Assembly (NCBI GenBank): GCA_018712555.1
Contig: DVGT01000016.1
Location: 1-64,000, forward strand
DNA from: Faecimorpha stercoravium
Lineage (GTDB): Bacteria; Bacillota; Clostridia; Lachnospirales; Bianqueaceae
Direction of reading: 5' to 3'
Length of the DNA stretch: 64,000 bases
The notes under the pieces are model-generated. The model was not told the DNA's origin. It saw nothing but the letters and a program-made list of their open reading frames with translations, and ran no database searches. Positions 1 through 12,310 of the stretch are shown here, piece by piece. The translations under genes and the position numbers were made by a program. Positions within the stretch are counted from its first letter, which is position 1; each line of letters begins with the position of its first letter.

Positions 1-21
1 GTACTTCATTGCTAAACCTCC

Positions 22-124
22 TGTCCATGGGATGCTGTTGTCTGTCCATGGATGATATCTCATTATACATAGATCATATCATCATGTCCAGTTTTTTGCT
101 ACCCGTGTCCAGTTTTAGTTTACC
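22..124. repeat. 21-bp phased TGTCC direct repeats
   Basis: TGTCCATGG occurs at 22 and 43. A longer 19-bp copy starting TGTCCAGTTTT occurs at 85 and 106. All four starts fall on one 21-bp phase, with the slot at 64 vacant. Two turns of DNA between copies suggests a row of protein-binding sites, such as iterons or the multiple terminal repeats of an IS21-like element. No transposase is visible in the window, so the identity is open. Confidence 0.5.
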
Positions 125-136
125 ACTTCACCCCCC

Positions 137-260
137 TTGGACTAATGAGAAATCAGGGGGTTTTCTCATTACTTTCCCCCGGAAATTGTTACAGCCCCCC
201 TTGGGCTAATGAGAAATCCAGGCGTTTTCTCATTGGTCTAGCTGGAGAATTGTTACATCG
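137..260. repeat. Tandem ~64-bp palindrome-bearing repeat units downstream of rpoC
   Basis: Two adjacent copies (about 137-200 and 200-260) share the order AATGAGAAA, a G/C-rich loop, TTTTCTCATT, then GAA(A/T)TTGTTACA. Each carries a 9-bp inverted repeat. Closely related units occur at 28484-28600 inside the 252-bp element there, so this is an interspersed family. The rest of positions 1-406 holds no gene I can support. Confidence 0.7.
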
Positions 261-321
261 CTCATACAGTAATGAGGATGTCGCAAAATCGTCCGTTTTG
301 TTCCAGATTCTGTTTTTTATT

Positions 322-376
322 CAAAAAGGAGCCATTGCTTCTTAGATGATTTCTCATCTATTTGGCAATGGCCCCT
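322..376 (-). terminator. rpoC terminator (nested hairpin)
   Basis: Read on the minus strand, GGCCATTGCC pairs with AGCAATGGCT around an inner AGATGA/TCATCT stem and is followed by CCTTTTT. The outer sequence resembles the right end of the 28367-28618 element, so a mobile repeat may have supplied this terminator. Confidence 0.75.
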
Positions 377-406
377 TGGTGTAAAAATTATAAATCCAAC
401 AACTAC

Positions 407-4177
<3,771 letters not shown>

Positions 4178-4196
4178 CAAGCGCACCCCTTTCTCA

Positions 4197-7100
4197 TTAT
4201 TCATCCAGTCCTAAACTATCCATCTCATCAGAATCAGCCACGGTAAAACCTGCATCATCGAAATCCAGATCTTCCAGTCCGATATCATCAAAATCCTCGT
4301 CAAATTCGAGCGTCTGCGGCTCTGCATCCCCCTCCGACGGAGTAAAATGATGCGTGGCAGGATCATCCTCCCGCCCTTCCATATTGACAGCCAGCGGCTC
4401 CGAATCATCTTCGATATCTTCTGTAATCTCAAGTTCCTGCAGATCTTCCGTCAGTACACGAATATCCAGTCCTAAGGACTGCAATTCCTTCAGCAATACC
4501 TTGAAGGATTCCGGCACACCCGGTTCCGGAATATTCTCACCTTTGACAATCGCTTCGTAGGTCTTCACACGTCCTACGATATCGTCGGACTTCACCGTCA
4601 GAATCTCCTGCAGAGTATACGCTGCGCCATATGCTTCCAGCGCCCATACTTCCATCTCTCCGAAACGCTGTCCGCCAAACTGTGCCTTACCGCCCAGAGG
4701 CTGCTGCGTCACGAGAGAATAGGGACCCGTGGAACGAGCATGAATCTTATCATCTACCAGATGGTGCAGCTTCAGATAGTACATGAAGCCAATTGTCACA
4801 TAGTTATCGAAATACTCTCCCGTACGGCCATCACGCAGAGGCACCTTACCATCCCGGGAAATCGGCACACCTGCCCACTCCTCGCGATGATCCAGGTTAT
4901 CCTCCAGATACTGCATGATCTCCGGATCCAGGACTTCTGTATATTTTTCCTTAAACTCTTCCCATGGCTTATTGATATAGGTATCCGCCATCTCCAACGT
5001 ATCCATGATATCCTCATGTGTAGCACCATCAAAGATCGGCGTAGCAATCTTGAGTCCCAGCGCACGGGCAGCCAGACCCAGATGGATCTCCAGTACCTGT
5101 CCGATATTCATACGGGAAGGTACACCCAGCGGGTTCAGCACGATATCCAGCGGACGGCCATTCGGCAGGAACGGCATATCCTCCACCGGCAGGATTCGGC
5201 TGACAACACCCTTATTTCCATGTCGGCCTGCCATCTTATCGCCCACGGAGATCTTACGCTTATGTGCGATATAGACACGTACTACCTCATTCACACCAGG
5301 GGACATCTCGTCACAGTTATCTCTCGTGAAGATCTTCACATCGACGATGATACCCTCTTCTCCATGGGGCACGCGCAAAGAGGTATCCCGCACCTCTCTG
5401 GCCTTCTCCCCAAAGATTGCGCGCAGCAGACGCTCCTCCGCGGTCAGTTCTGTCTCACCCTTAGGCGTTACCTTACCGACCAGGATATCTCCGGCATGCA
5501 CCTCGGCTCCAATACGAATGATACCGCGCTCATCCAAATCCTTCAGCGCGTCATCACCCACATTCGGGATATCGCTTGTGATCTCTTCCGGTCCCAGCTT
5601 GGTATCCCGGGCCTCGGTCTCATATTCTTCGATATGCAGAGACGTATACACATCTTCTGCTACCAGACGCTCGCTCAACAAAACGGCATCCTCGTAGTTA
5701 TATCCTTCCCAGGTCATGAAACCAATCAGAGGATTCTGACCCAGTGCCAATTCTCCATCATATACGGAAGGTCCGTCCACAATCGCCTGACCTGCTTTCA
5801 CATGGTCGCCCTTATTCACACGCGGCTTCTGGTTAAAACAGGTACCCTGGTTGTTCCTCTGGAACTTGCCCAGTTTATATGTCTCATTCTGCCCCGTTGC
5901 ATCCGACCTGACGATGACCTTATCTGCAGAGACATACGTCACTACACCATCTTCTTTTGCGAGGATGCAGACACCAGAGTCAATGGCTGCCTTATGCTCC
6001 ATTCCCGTTCCGATTACCGGAGAGTCCGTCGTCATAAGCGGCACTGCCTGTCGCTGCATGTTGGAACCCATCAACGCACGCGTCGGGTCGTCGTTCTGCA
6101 GGAAAGGTACCAGTGACGTCGCTACGGAGAAAACCTGTTTCGGGGACACATCCATGAAGTCGATATCCTTCGCATCCATCTCCATGTTGTCATCGCGGAA
6201 ACGGCCTGTGACTCGGCGATTCACAAAATGTCCCTGCTCATCCAGCTTCTCATTCGCCTGCGCCACGCGGAAGTTCTCCTCCTCATCCGCCGTCATATAC
6301 ACGACCTCGTTAGTTACCACAGGCACATCGCCGCTCTTATCCACCTTACGATACGGCGCCTCGATAAATCCATATACATTGATCCGGGCATAGGAAGCCA
6401 GGGAGTTGATCAGACCGATGTTCGGTCCTTCTGGCGTCTCTACCGGACACATTCTTCCATAATGAGAATAGTGAACGTCTCGAACCTCAAATCCGGCACG
6501 GTCTCTGGACAGACCGCCGGGACCCAGGGCAGACAGACGGCGCTTATGCGTCAGCTCCGCCAGCGGGTTGTTCTGATCCATGAACTGCGATAGCTGAGAA
6601 CTTCCAAAGAACTCCTTCACCGCAGCGGTCACCGGACGAATATTAATCAAAGACTGCGGCGTCACGCCTTCCGGATCCTGTGTCGTCATACGCTCTCTGA
6701 CTACACGCTCCATACGAGCCAGACCAATTCGGAACTGGTTCTGCAGCAACTCGCCGACGCAACGGATCCGACGATTCCCCAGATGGTCGATATCGTCGGT
6801 ATTACCCATTCCATATTCCAGATTCAGATTATAGTTGATGGATGCCATGATATCCTCAAACGTGATATGGCGCGGGATCAAACGATGGCTCTCCTTCTTC
6901 AGCAGACTCTTCAGCGCGTCTCCCTCCAGATTCTGCTCCAAAACCTCCATCAGTACCGGGAAATATACCTGCTCATTGATCCCGGCATCCAGAAGATCCT
7001 GATCGGACAGATCCACATAAGAATGGATATCTACGGCCTGATTGCTCAGCACCTTGACCTTGCGCTCCTCTGTCTCTACCCAGATAAAGGGAATCCCTGC

Positions 7101-8069
7101 ATTTTGAATCTGATCCGCCAGTTCCTTGTCTAACACTGTACCCGCGGTCGCCAGCACCTCGCCTGTGGAGGCATCCACCACGTCCTCTGCCAGCTTCTGC
7201 CCTACCACACGGGCGCGCAGCGCCAACTTCTTATTGAACTTATAACGGCCCACACGAGCCAGATTATAACGCTTATTATCATATAGCATCGCTGTGAGCA
7301 AACTCTCGGAACTTTCTACCGTAGGAGGCTCACCCGGTCGAATTCTTTTATAAATCTCAATCAGACCATCGTCCTTATTCTTGGCGATATCCCGCTCCAT
7401 GGTAGCCAGCAGCTTGGGATCTTCTCCAAACATGTCGATGATCTCCGCATCCGTTCCTACGCCCAGCGCGCGAATCAGCACTGTCACAGGAATCTTACGC
7501 GTACGGTCTACACGGACATTAAACACATCATTCGAATCCGTCTCGTACTCCAGCCATGCGCCCCGATTCGGAATCACCGTACAAGAATACAGGGGCTTAC
7601 CCATCTTATCCAGTGTCTTCGCATAGTATATACCAGGGGAACGTACCAACTGGCTTACGATGACACGTTCAGCACCATTGATCACAAAGGTGCCGGTTTC
7701 TGTCATCAACGGGAAATCTCCCATGAAGATCTCATGATCCTGCACCTCTCCCGTCTCCGCATTGGTCAGACGGGTTCTTACCTTCAGCGGTGCGGAATAC
7801 GTCGCGTCTCGTTCCTTTGCCTCATCGATCGTGTACTTCGGTTCCCCATTCAGATTAAAGCTTAAAAATTCCAGCGACAGATTCCCGCTGAAATCCGTGA
7901 TCGGAGAGATATCCTCAAACACTTCTTTAAGGCCTTCTTCAATAAACCCACGATAAGAATCCTTCTGTACCTCAATCAAATTGGGCATGCTCAAAACTTC
8001 CTTCTCTTTGGCAAAGGAAGCACGGACACGGCTGCCATACCGCTGCGGATGGATACGGTTGTTTTCCAT
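4197..8069 (-). CDS. rpoB: DNA-directed RNA polymerase subunit beta
   Basis: This is the beta subunit of RNA polymerase, 1290 residues. The rifampicin pocket region lies near 489-521 and shows the usual Asp, His and Ser positions (SQFMDQNN, THKRRLSALG), so nothing there suggests resistance. The C-terminus (RFGEMEVWALEAYGAA, then an SDDIVGR clamp segment) is intact. It is followed by an acidic tail of about 80 residues rich in Asp/Glu that most homologues lack. The gene starts its own transcription unit with rpoC, from the promoter at 8199-8227. Confidence 0.97.
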   Translation of the reverse strand: MENNRIHPQRYGSRVRASFAKEKEVLSMPNLIEVQKDSYRGFIEEGLKEVFEDISPITDFSGNLSLEFLSFNLNGEPKYTIDEAKERDATYSAPLKVRTRLTNAETGEVQDHEIFMGDFPLMTETGTFVINGAERVIVSQLVRSPGIYYAKTLDKMGKPLYSCTVIPNRGAWLEYETDSNDVFNVRVDRTRKIPVTVLIRALGVGTDAEIIDMFGEDPKLLATMERDIAKNKDDGLIEIYKRIRPGEPPTVESSESLLTAMLYDNKRYNLARVGRYKFNKKLALRARVVGQKLAEDVVDASTGEVLATAGTVLDKELADQIQNAGIPFIWVETEERKVKVLSNQAVDIHSYVDLSDQDLLDAGINEQVYFPVLMEVLEQNLEGDALKSLLKKESHRLIPRHITFEDIMASINYNLNLEYGMGNTDDIDHLGNRRIRCVGELLQNQFRIGLARMERVVRERMTTQDPEGVTPQSLINIRPVTAAVKEFFGSSQLSQFMDQNNPLAELTHKRRLSALGPGGLSRDRAGFEVRDVHYSHYGRMCPVETPEGPNIGLINSLASYARINVYGFIEAPYRKVDKSGDVPVVTNEVVYMTADEEENFRVAQANEKLDEQGHFVNRRVTGRFRDDNMEMDAKDIDFMDVSPKQVFSVATSLVPFLQNDDPTRALMGSNMQRQAVPLMTTDSPVIGTGMEHKAAIDSGVCILAKEDGVVTYVSADKVIVRSDATGQNETYKLGKFQRNNQGTCFNQKPRVNKGDHVKAGQAIVDGPSVYDGELALGQNPLIGFMTWEGYNYEDAVLLSERLVAEDVYTSLHIEEYETEARDTKLGPEEITSDIPNVGDDALKDLDERGIIRIGAEVHAGDILVGKVTPKGETELTAEERLLRAIFGEKAREVRDTSLRVPHGEEGIIVDVKIFTRDNCDEMSPGVNEVVRVYIAHKRKISVGDKMAGRHGNKGVVSRILPVEDMPFLPNGRPLDIVLNPLGVPSRMNIGQVLEIHLGLAARALGLKIATPIFDGATHEDIMDTLEMADTYINKPWEEFKEKYTEVLDPEIMQYLEDNLDHREEWAGVPISRDGKVPLRDGRTGEYFDNYVTIGFMYYLKLHHLVDDKIHARSTGPYSLVTQQPLGGKAQFGGQRFGEMEVWALEAYGAAYTLQEILTVKSDDIVGRVKTYEAIVKGENIPEPGVPESFKVLLKELQSLGLDIRVLTEDLQELEITEDIEDDSEPLAVNMEGREDDPATHHFTPSEGDAEPQTLEFDEDFDDIGLEDLDFDDAGFTVADSDEMDSLGLDE

Positions 8070-8198
8070 AAATACGTTTCACCCCTTGAAGAATTTCTAA
8101 AGCTCTTATTTGGTTTTCCGTAAAAATCAGTTGCTTTTTGACCGGAAATATGCTATCATTAGTATATGTCTCTTTTGACACTGTGATGGCAATATAAG

Positions 8199-8227
8199 AT
8201 GTTACCACATTTTCAGGGGCCTGTCAA
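8199..8227 (-). promoter_or_regulatory. rpoBC promoter
   Basis: On the minus strand TTGACA and TAACAT are separated by 17 bp. Transcription would leave a leader of about 125 nt before rpoB. The 333-bp stretch between rplL and rpoB therefore holds a terminator, a hairpin, this promoter and the leader, but no gene. Confidence 0.85.
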
Positions 8228-8265
8228 GGCCTCTGCGTCTCATTTTTAAAAATTATTTGTTTTTT

Positions 8266-8291
8266 ACGCCTCTGGACATCTCCAGAGGCGT
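8266..8291. other. Perfect hairpin between rplL terminator and rpoB promoter
   Basis: ACGCCTCTGG pairs with CCAGAGGCGT across a 6-bp loop. It has a T-run before it on the plus strand and none after it on either strand, so it is not a classical terminator in either direction. It may be a degraded terminator or an RNA processing site. Confidence 0.5.
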
Positions 8292-8345
8292 ATGTTATAT
8301 TCTTTCGCGCCTATATGGGAACCCGATTTCTCGGAAAGCCCTGAA

Positions 8346-8390
8346 TAAAAAAGCTGCCGTCCGAATCAATACAGACGGCAGCGCTTTTTA
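8346..8390 (-). terminator. rplJL terminator
   Basis: On the minus strand GCTGCCGTC pairs with GACGGCAGC and is followed directly by TTTTTT. It separates rplJL from rpoBC, either as a full terminator or as a partial attenuator. Confidence 0.9.
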
Positions 8391-8402
8391 TTGTAAGGTC
8401 AA

Positions 8403-8774
8403 TTACTTCAGAGTCGCCTTGGCTCCTACTTCCTCCAGCTTCTTGACAAGCTCGTCAGCCTCGTCCTTGCTGACAGCTTCCTTCAGCACCTTAGGAGCAG
8501 ACTCAACCATGTCCTTAGCTTCCTTCAGACCCAGGCCAGTGATCTCACGAACCACCTTGATCACCTTGATCTTCTCAGCGCCAACCTCAGTCAGCTCTAC
8601 ATCGAACTCGGTCTTCTCCTCAGCAGCCTCAGCGGGACCTGCCGCAACAACAGCAACACCTGCAGCAGCGCTGACGCCGAACTCTTCCTCAGCAGCGCTG
8701 ACCAGATCAGCCAGCTCCAGAACAGACAGTTCCTTCACAGCATCGATAATTTCCTGAACACTTAACTTAGCCAT
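8403..8774 (-). CDS. rplL: 50S ribosomal protein L7/L12
   Basis: This is the stalk protein of the large ribosomal subunit, 123 residues, which recruits translation GTPases as dimers on L10. The N-terminal dimerisation part (MAKLSVQEIIDAVKEL) is followed by an Ala-rich hinge at about 35-50. The C-terminal domain contains the conserved KIKVIKVVREITGLGLKEAK stretch. It lies 49 bp after rplJ in the same unit and ends at a strong terminator. Confidence 0.97.
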   Translation of the reverse strand: MAKLSVQEIIDAVKELSVLELADLVSAAEEEFGVSAAAGVAVVAAGPAEAAEEKTEFDVELTEVGAEKIKVIKVVREITGLGLKEAKDMVESAPKVLKEAVSKDEADELVKKLEEVGAKATLK

Positions 8775-8823
8775 AATGATTTAACCTCCTGATAATGTGT
8801 AGTGGATACAAACCACGCGCAGA

Positions 8824-9339
8824 TTACTCCGCGTCGCTCGCCGCGGCACTCTCGCCGCCCTTGCTCTTCAGCACCTCGTTGATTACACGAGCAAAAGAAG
8901 CCATGGGAGACTTGAAGCTTCCCAACAACTTGGACAGCAAAACCTCTCTTGACGGAATCTTAGCAATCTTCACAATGGTATTGGCGTCATAGTACACGCC
9001 TTCCACTATGCCGGCCTTGAATTCCAGCTTCTCAAACTTAGTCACAAACGGATCCAAACCGCCTGCGGCTGCGGTCGCGTCGTCATAGCTGATCGCTACA
9101 GCCGTCGGACCCTCCAGATGCTTGGCCAACTCCTCATACGGAGTGCCCTGAATCGCGAAATTGATCATCGTGTTCTTGTAAACCTTGTAGTCTACATTCT
9201 TCTCACGCAGCCCCTTACGAAGCTCGGTATCTTCCGCAACGGTCAAACCGCGGGCATCCACCAGCACCATAGAAGAAGCCTTCTCGATCTTTTCCTTCAG
9301 CTCATTGATAACAAGCTGCTTTTGTTCAATCTTCGGCAC
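8824..9339 (-). CDS. rplJ: 50S ribosomal protein L10
   Basis: L10 anchors the L7/L12 stalk to the ribosome and represses its own mRNA through the upstream leader. The protein is 171 residues with the typical VDARGLTVAEDTELR segment. I chose the GTG at 9339 (VPKIEQKQ) because a GGGAGG ribosome-binding site lies at the right distance. An in-frame GTG at 9348 lies inside that site. The C-terminal helix that binds L7/L12 is present and ends in a short Ala/Asp/Glu tail. Confidence 0.95.
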   Translation of the reverse strand: MPKIEQKQLVINELKEKIEKASSMVLVDARGLTVAEDTELRKGLREKNVDYKVYKNTMINFAIQGTPYEELAKHLEGPTAVAISYDDATAAAGGLDPFVTKFEKLEFKAGIVEGVYYDANTIVKIAKIPSREVLLSKLLGSFKSPMASFARVINEVLKSKGGESAAASDAE

Positions 9340-9510
9340 CTGATTCACCTCCCAAATAGATTTCGCGGCAGCGCCTAATACCGCCGCATGAAAAAAGTCC
9401 TTCCGGAGAGAAGGACGAGGTTAATCAAAGTCAATCATTACTACAGACTTTTGTACCTCGGCGGGCATACATTAAGCCTTACGGCGCCAGCTGTCTCCGG
9501 TAACAGAACT
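9340..9510 (-). promoter_or_regulatory. L10 (rplJ) autoregulatory leader with attenuator
   Basis: The leader between promoter and rplJ contains minus-strand motifs typical of L10 leaders: GACAGCTGGCG, GTAAGGCTTAATG and CCGCCGAGG. An intrinsic terminator follows at 9391-9416, where GTCCTT pairs with AAGGAC before TTTTTT. L10(L12)4 binding would favour termination; this follows from the known leader family. Confidence 0.85.
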
Positions 9511-9515
9511 TCTGT

Positions 9516-9544
9516 AGTATACCATCTCCTAAAAACTTTGTCAA
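9516..9544 (-). promoter_or_regulatory. rplJL promoter
   Basis: TTGACA and TATACT are separated by 17 bp on the minus strand, immediately upstream of the L10 leader. This gives rplJL independent expression although foreign genes separate it from rplA. Confidence 0.9.
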
Positions 9545-9553
9545 TCCCTAAAA

Positions 9554-10471
9554 TCAAAAAATTATCCCAACATCTTGATGTATCGAAACACGAAGCGCTT
9601 CCACCAGGGCAGCGATTCCTCCAGGCCGCAAATACAGCGCCTGTTGCCATTTGTCATAGAGCGCCCGGGCACTCATGCTTCCCACCGCCCATGTGCGGCA
9701 GCCTCGTTCCAAAACGCCATATGCCAGGATGAACAACACCAGATACGTCACGATCCGCCAGATCTCCTCGCTCTCTGGCAAAGACAACCGGGGACCATTC
9801 AGCTCTTCCCTTTCCTCCGGTTCTTCTACCGTCTGCTGAGTCAGCGCCGAACGATCCCACTGCACGGATTCCAATGAGTCTTGCAGCGCTTCCATATCCA
9901 GTCCCAGATAGGCTGTCTCTGCGGCCTCATAGGAAGATGGCGTGACTTCCACCGGTACCCACCCATAGTTCTCCAAGTAGATTTCCGGCCATGCATGCGC
10001 CGACACATCCGTCACCTCGGCCACATACTCCTCGCCGCGGGCAGAAAAAGCATCCGGCGAAACCACATACCCCGTGGCATACCGGGCCGGAATCCCATAC
10101 AGCCGATACATCAGCACCGCTGCCGAAGCATAATGCTGGCAGTATCCCTCCTGGCTTTTAAACAAGAAGTATTCCACCGGATCCTCATTCACCGGAAACA
10201 GTCCCGGCTCGTTCGCCAGGTTCTCCGGTTCAATCCAGAGTCCGCGCGACAAAAGCTGTTCGTCCCGGCGCATATTCACATTCATAATAAAAAACATAGA
10301 CCGATACATTCCCGGAATCAGACTGCTCCATCGATCCCAATGCAACGTATTCTCTTCCATCCGTTGGAAAATCGCCTCGTCATCCGCCGCCAACCATTCT
10401 CCATTGACATAGTCTCCTCCGCTGAATCCCTTCAGATATATGCGCTCTGTGGGCCTGCGATCACTGCTCAC
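9554..10471 (-). CDS. Transglutaminase-like domain protein (C-terminal half of a split TgpA)
   Basis: This reading frame encodes about 305 residues from a GTG that overlaps the stop of the preceding membrane protein. It contains a transglutaminase-core domain: Cys111 in GYCQHYASA, His159 in SAHAWPEIY, and Glu175 in GWVPVEVTP where many homologues have Asp. A transmembrane helix follows near 235-255, then a cytoplasmic DUF4129-like tail. In TgpA proteins the membrane helices and this domain are one polypeptide. Here they lie in two frames, so this is either a frameshifted gene or a coupled pair. No convincing ribosome-binding site precedes the GTG. The same frame stays open upstream to about 10594. 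Confidence 0.7.
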   Translation of the reverse strand: MSSDRRPTERIYLKGFSGGDYVNGEWLAADDEAIFQRMEENTLHWDRWSSLIPGMYRSMFFIMNVNMRRDEQLLSRGLWIEPENLANEPGLFPVNEDPVEYFLFKSQEGYCQHYASAAVLMYRLYGIPARYATGYVVSPDAFSARGEEYVAEVTDVSAHAWPEIYLENYGWVPVEVTPSSYEAAETAYLGLDMEALQDSLESVQWDRSALTQQTVEEPEEREELNGPRLSLPESEEIWRIVTYLVLFILAYGVLERGCRTWAVGSMSARALYDKWQQALYLRPGGIAALVEALRVSIHQDVGIIF

Positions 10472-11063
10472 GCAGTCTATGATGGTTTTCTCGCATGCCG
10501 CGCCAGGGGACACTGCCCAGAACCTGTATCCCCCAAAACAAAATCTGAAACACAAAGAAGAAGAATACCGTTTCCTCCCGGAGTTCGATTCCAAACATCG
10601 GCGAAGCCAGCATGAGGCCCGTAGTCAGAATATACAGCGGCATATGGATCCGAAACACCACTTCCAGCCATCCTAAGAGGAGCGTTTCCAGGGTCAGCAG
10701 AAGCAATACGCCTCCATTCACGTTTCCGTAAGATTCCATGCCAGATCCCCGCAGGGATTCCCAGATCCGCTGCAGCTGGTTTCTCAGTTCTGTCGAACCG
10801 ATGCCCAGCCCTAAGACAAGCAGCAAAAGTAGAGCGGACACAGCTCCCACGCCCCATTTTCCCCATCGTCGTTCTCCCATCCACAGCATTCCCATCGGAA
10901 TGGCTGCCGGAATCCAGATCCATTCCCAGGATATATCCAGTCCTTCAATGGAGTTCAGAAAGAACATCGTCCCATACGCCATGGTCAGCATAAAAATCCA
11001 TTCCATGCCGGCCACATTTTCCCTACGTTCACGTTCCATTCGCAGCCAGACTCGTTCTCTCAT
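10461..11063 (-). CDS. Membrane protein, N-terminal half of a split TgpA-type transglutaminase
   Basis: The 200-residue product has five or six hydrophobic helices (for example WGVGAVSALLLLLVLGLGIG and a TVFFFFVFQILFWGI helix). It resembles the DUF3488/TgpA N-terminal membrane region. The stop falls just after the last helix, exactly where the extracellular transglutaminase domain should follow; that domain continues in another frame. Its start overlaps the DUF58 gene by 4 bp. It is probably one gene broken by a frameshift near 10460-10500. Confidence 0.6.
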   Translation of the reverse strand: MRERVWLRMERERRENVAGMEWIFMLTMAYGTMFFLNSIEGLDISWEWIWIPAAIPMGMLWMGERRWGKWGVGAVSALLLLLVLGLGIGSTELRNQLQRIWESLRGSGMESYGNVNGGVLLLLTLETLLLGWLEVVFRIHMPLYILTTGLMLASPMFGIELREETVFFFFVFQILFWGIQVLGSVPWRGMRENHHRLREQ

Positions 11064-11641
11064 CTCTCCAGCTCCTCCTCATACCCCTCCTTCGTGAACT
11101 GCACAAGGGGTTCTGATCCACGATATAAGATAAGGTCCAAACCCAGCCGAAAGTCCGTCTCCTCCTCTGTCCGCACCCGGGCCGTCCAGTCTATTTTCTC
11201 CAGACAATAGAGCTGCAGCAGCAATTGTTCACAGCTCTCCAAGTCCACAATTCTCTGTTCTGCAGGGTATCCTCCCTGAATAGTCCACCGCACCTGTATG
11301 AATATCTCCGCAGCCAGCATTCCCTCCAAAAACGCCCGCAAAATCTCCCAAAAAGCATCCAGGGGGATATCCTGCTTGGAAAGAGACCGAAAAAAATCCA
11401 GATATATCACAACACTTCGCTCAGACTCCGGCTCATACTCTTTCACCCATAAGACATCCGTACGGGCCGTCTGGTTCCAGTGAATCAGGCGATACGGATC
11501 GCCCGCCGCATACTCTCGCAACTGACGGATCTCTTCACCGCCGCTGCCTAGGATCAAACGTCGTTCCTCTCCCTCTCCCGCATACATCCCAGCCAGATAC
11601 CATGTCAGAAAAATCAGCAGAATCCATATTCCTTTTCTCAT
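11060..11641 (-). CDS. Short DUF58-family protein
   Basis: The 193-residue product has one N-terminal transmembrane helix (IWILLIFLTWYLAG) and then the DUF58 signature: an LREYAAGDPYRLIHW stretch followed by VKEYEPE and a VVIYLD strand. DUF58 proteins usually run 300-400 residues with two helices and a long beta region before this motif, so this version lacks much of the N-terminal part. DUF58 genes normally stand with MoxR ATPases and TgpA, as here. It overlaps both neighbours by 4 bp, which points to translational coupling. Confidence 0.75.
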   Translation of the reverse strand: MRKGIWILLIFLTWYLAGMYAGEGEERRLILGSGGEEIRQLREYAAGDPYRLIHWNQTARTDVLWVKEYEPESERSVVIYLDFFRSLSKQDIPLDAFWEILRAFLEGMLAAEIFIQVRWTIQGGYPAEQRIVDLESCEQLLLQLYCLEKIDWTARVRTEEETDFRLGLDLILYRGSEPLVQFTKEGYEEELER

Positions 11642-12159
11642 CTGCGCAGTCCCATAACGGGTTTCTCCGTCTCCTGCAGGATCTCACGAATCAGTGCTTC
11701 CCGATCCTTTTCCTCCACGCGCGCCGCTGCGTTGGGCCGCATCCGGTGCCGGATAATATAGGGAAACTGTTCCATGACATCCGCCGGCGTCACATAGTCA
11801 CGTCCAGAGAGCCACGCAGAAGCCTTTGCCATACGCACCAGCGAAATCGTCGCGCGTGGGCTGCCCCCTCTGTCCAGATAAGGATGCTCCCTGGTAGACC
11901 GTACCAACCGCAGAATATACCGATAGATCGATTCTTCCATATGTACGCTGCATACGATTTCCTGAATCGCCAAAAGGTCTTCTTTCTGCATAATCGGCTG
12001 TACCTTTTCCAACAACTGGCGTGTCTGCACGCCCATTGCCATGGACAATTCACTCTCAAAATCCGGATATCCAATGGATAAACACGTCATGAAGCGATCC
12101 ACCTGCGCCTCCGGCAGAGACAGCGTCCCCGCTCCGCCCGCTTCCAGCCTATCACGCAT
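11638..12159 (-). pseudogene. MoxR-type AAA+ ATPase, C-terminal fragment without the ATP site
   Basis: The recognisable part starts at TLSLPEAQVDRFM, which in MoxR proteins follows the Walker A, Walker B and sensor-1 segments, and continues through the lid domain to the C-terminus (DYVTPADVMEQFPYIIRHR). No P-loop exists in the 150 bp up to rplA, so roughly the first half of the gene is absent. An ATG at 12159 could start a 173-residue product, and a good promoter lies at 12187-12215. The fragment may therefore be expressed. Its 3' end overlaps the DUF58 gene by 4 bp. Confidence 0.8.
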
Positions 12160-12186
12160 AAATATACAAACGTTTCCCCTGTCTAT

Positions 12187-12215
12187 ACAGTAAAACATCT
12201 CCTGTCTCTTGTCAA
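12187..12215 (-). promoter_or_regulatory. Promoter of the MoxR-remnant/DUF58/TgpA module
   Basis: TTGACA and TACTGT are separated by 17 bp on the minus strand, between the rplA terminator and the remnant coding sequence. The -35 is perfect and the -10 is weaker. Confidence 0.7.
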
Positions 12216-12251
12216 GATCCTGTTTTGTAAAATTTACGATCTGGCAATCAT

Positions 12252-12290
12252 AAAAAGAAGACACACCATTCTGAGACGGCATGTCTTCTT
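12252..12290 (-). terminator. rplKA operon terminator
   Basis: On the minus strand AGAAGACA pairs with TGTCTTCT and is followed by TTTTT. It ends the rpmG-secE-nusG-rplK-rplA transcript before the inserted module. Confidence 0.85.
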
Positions 12291-12310
12291 CGCACGAACC
12301 TATTTTTGAA

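Noticed and set aside
4740..6116. Long open frame antisense to rpoB
   Set aside because: It is a shadow of the conserved rpoB codons.
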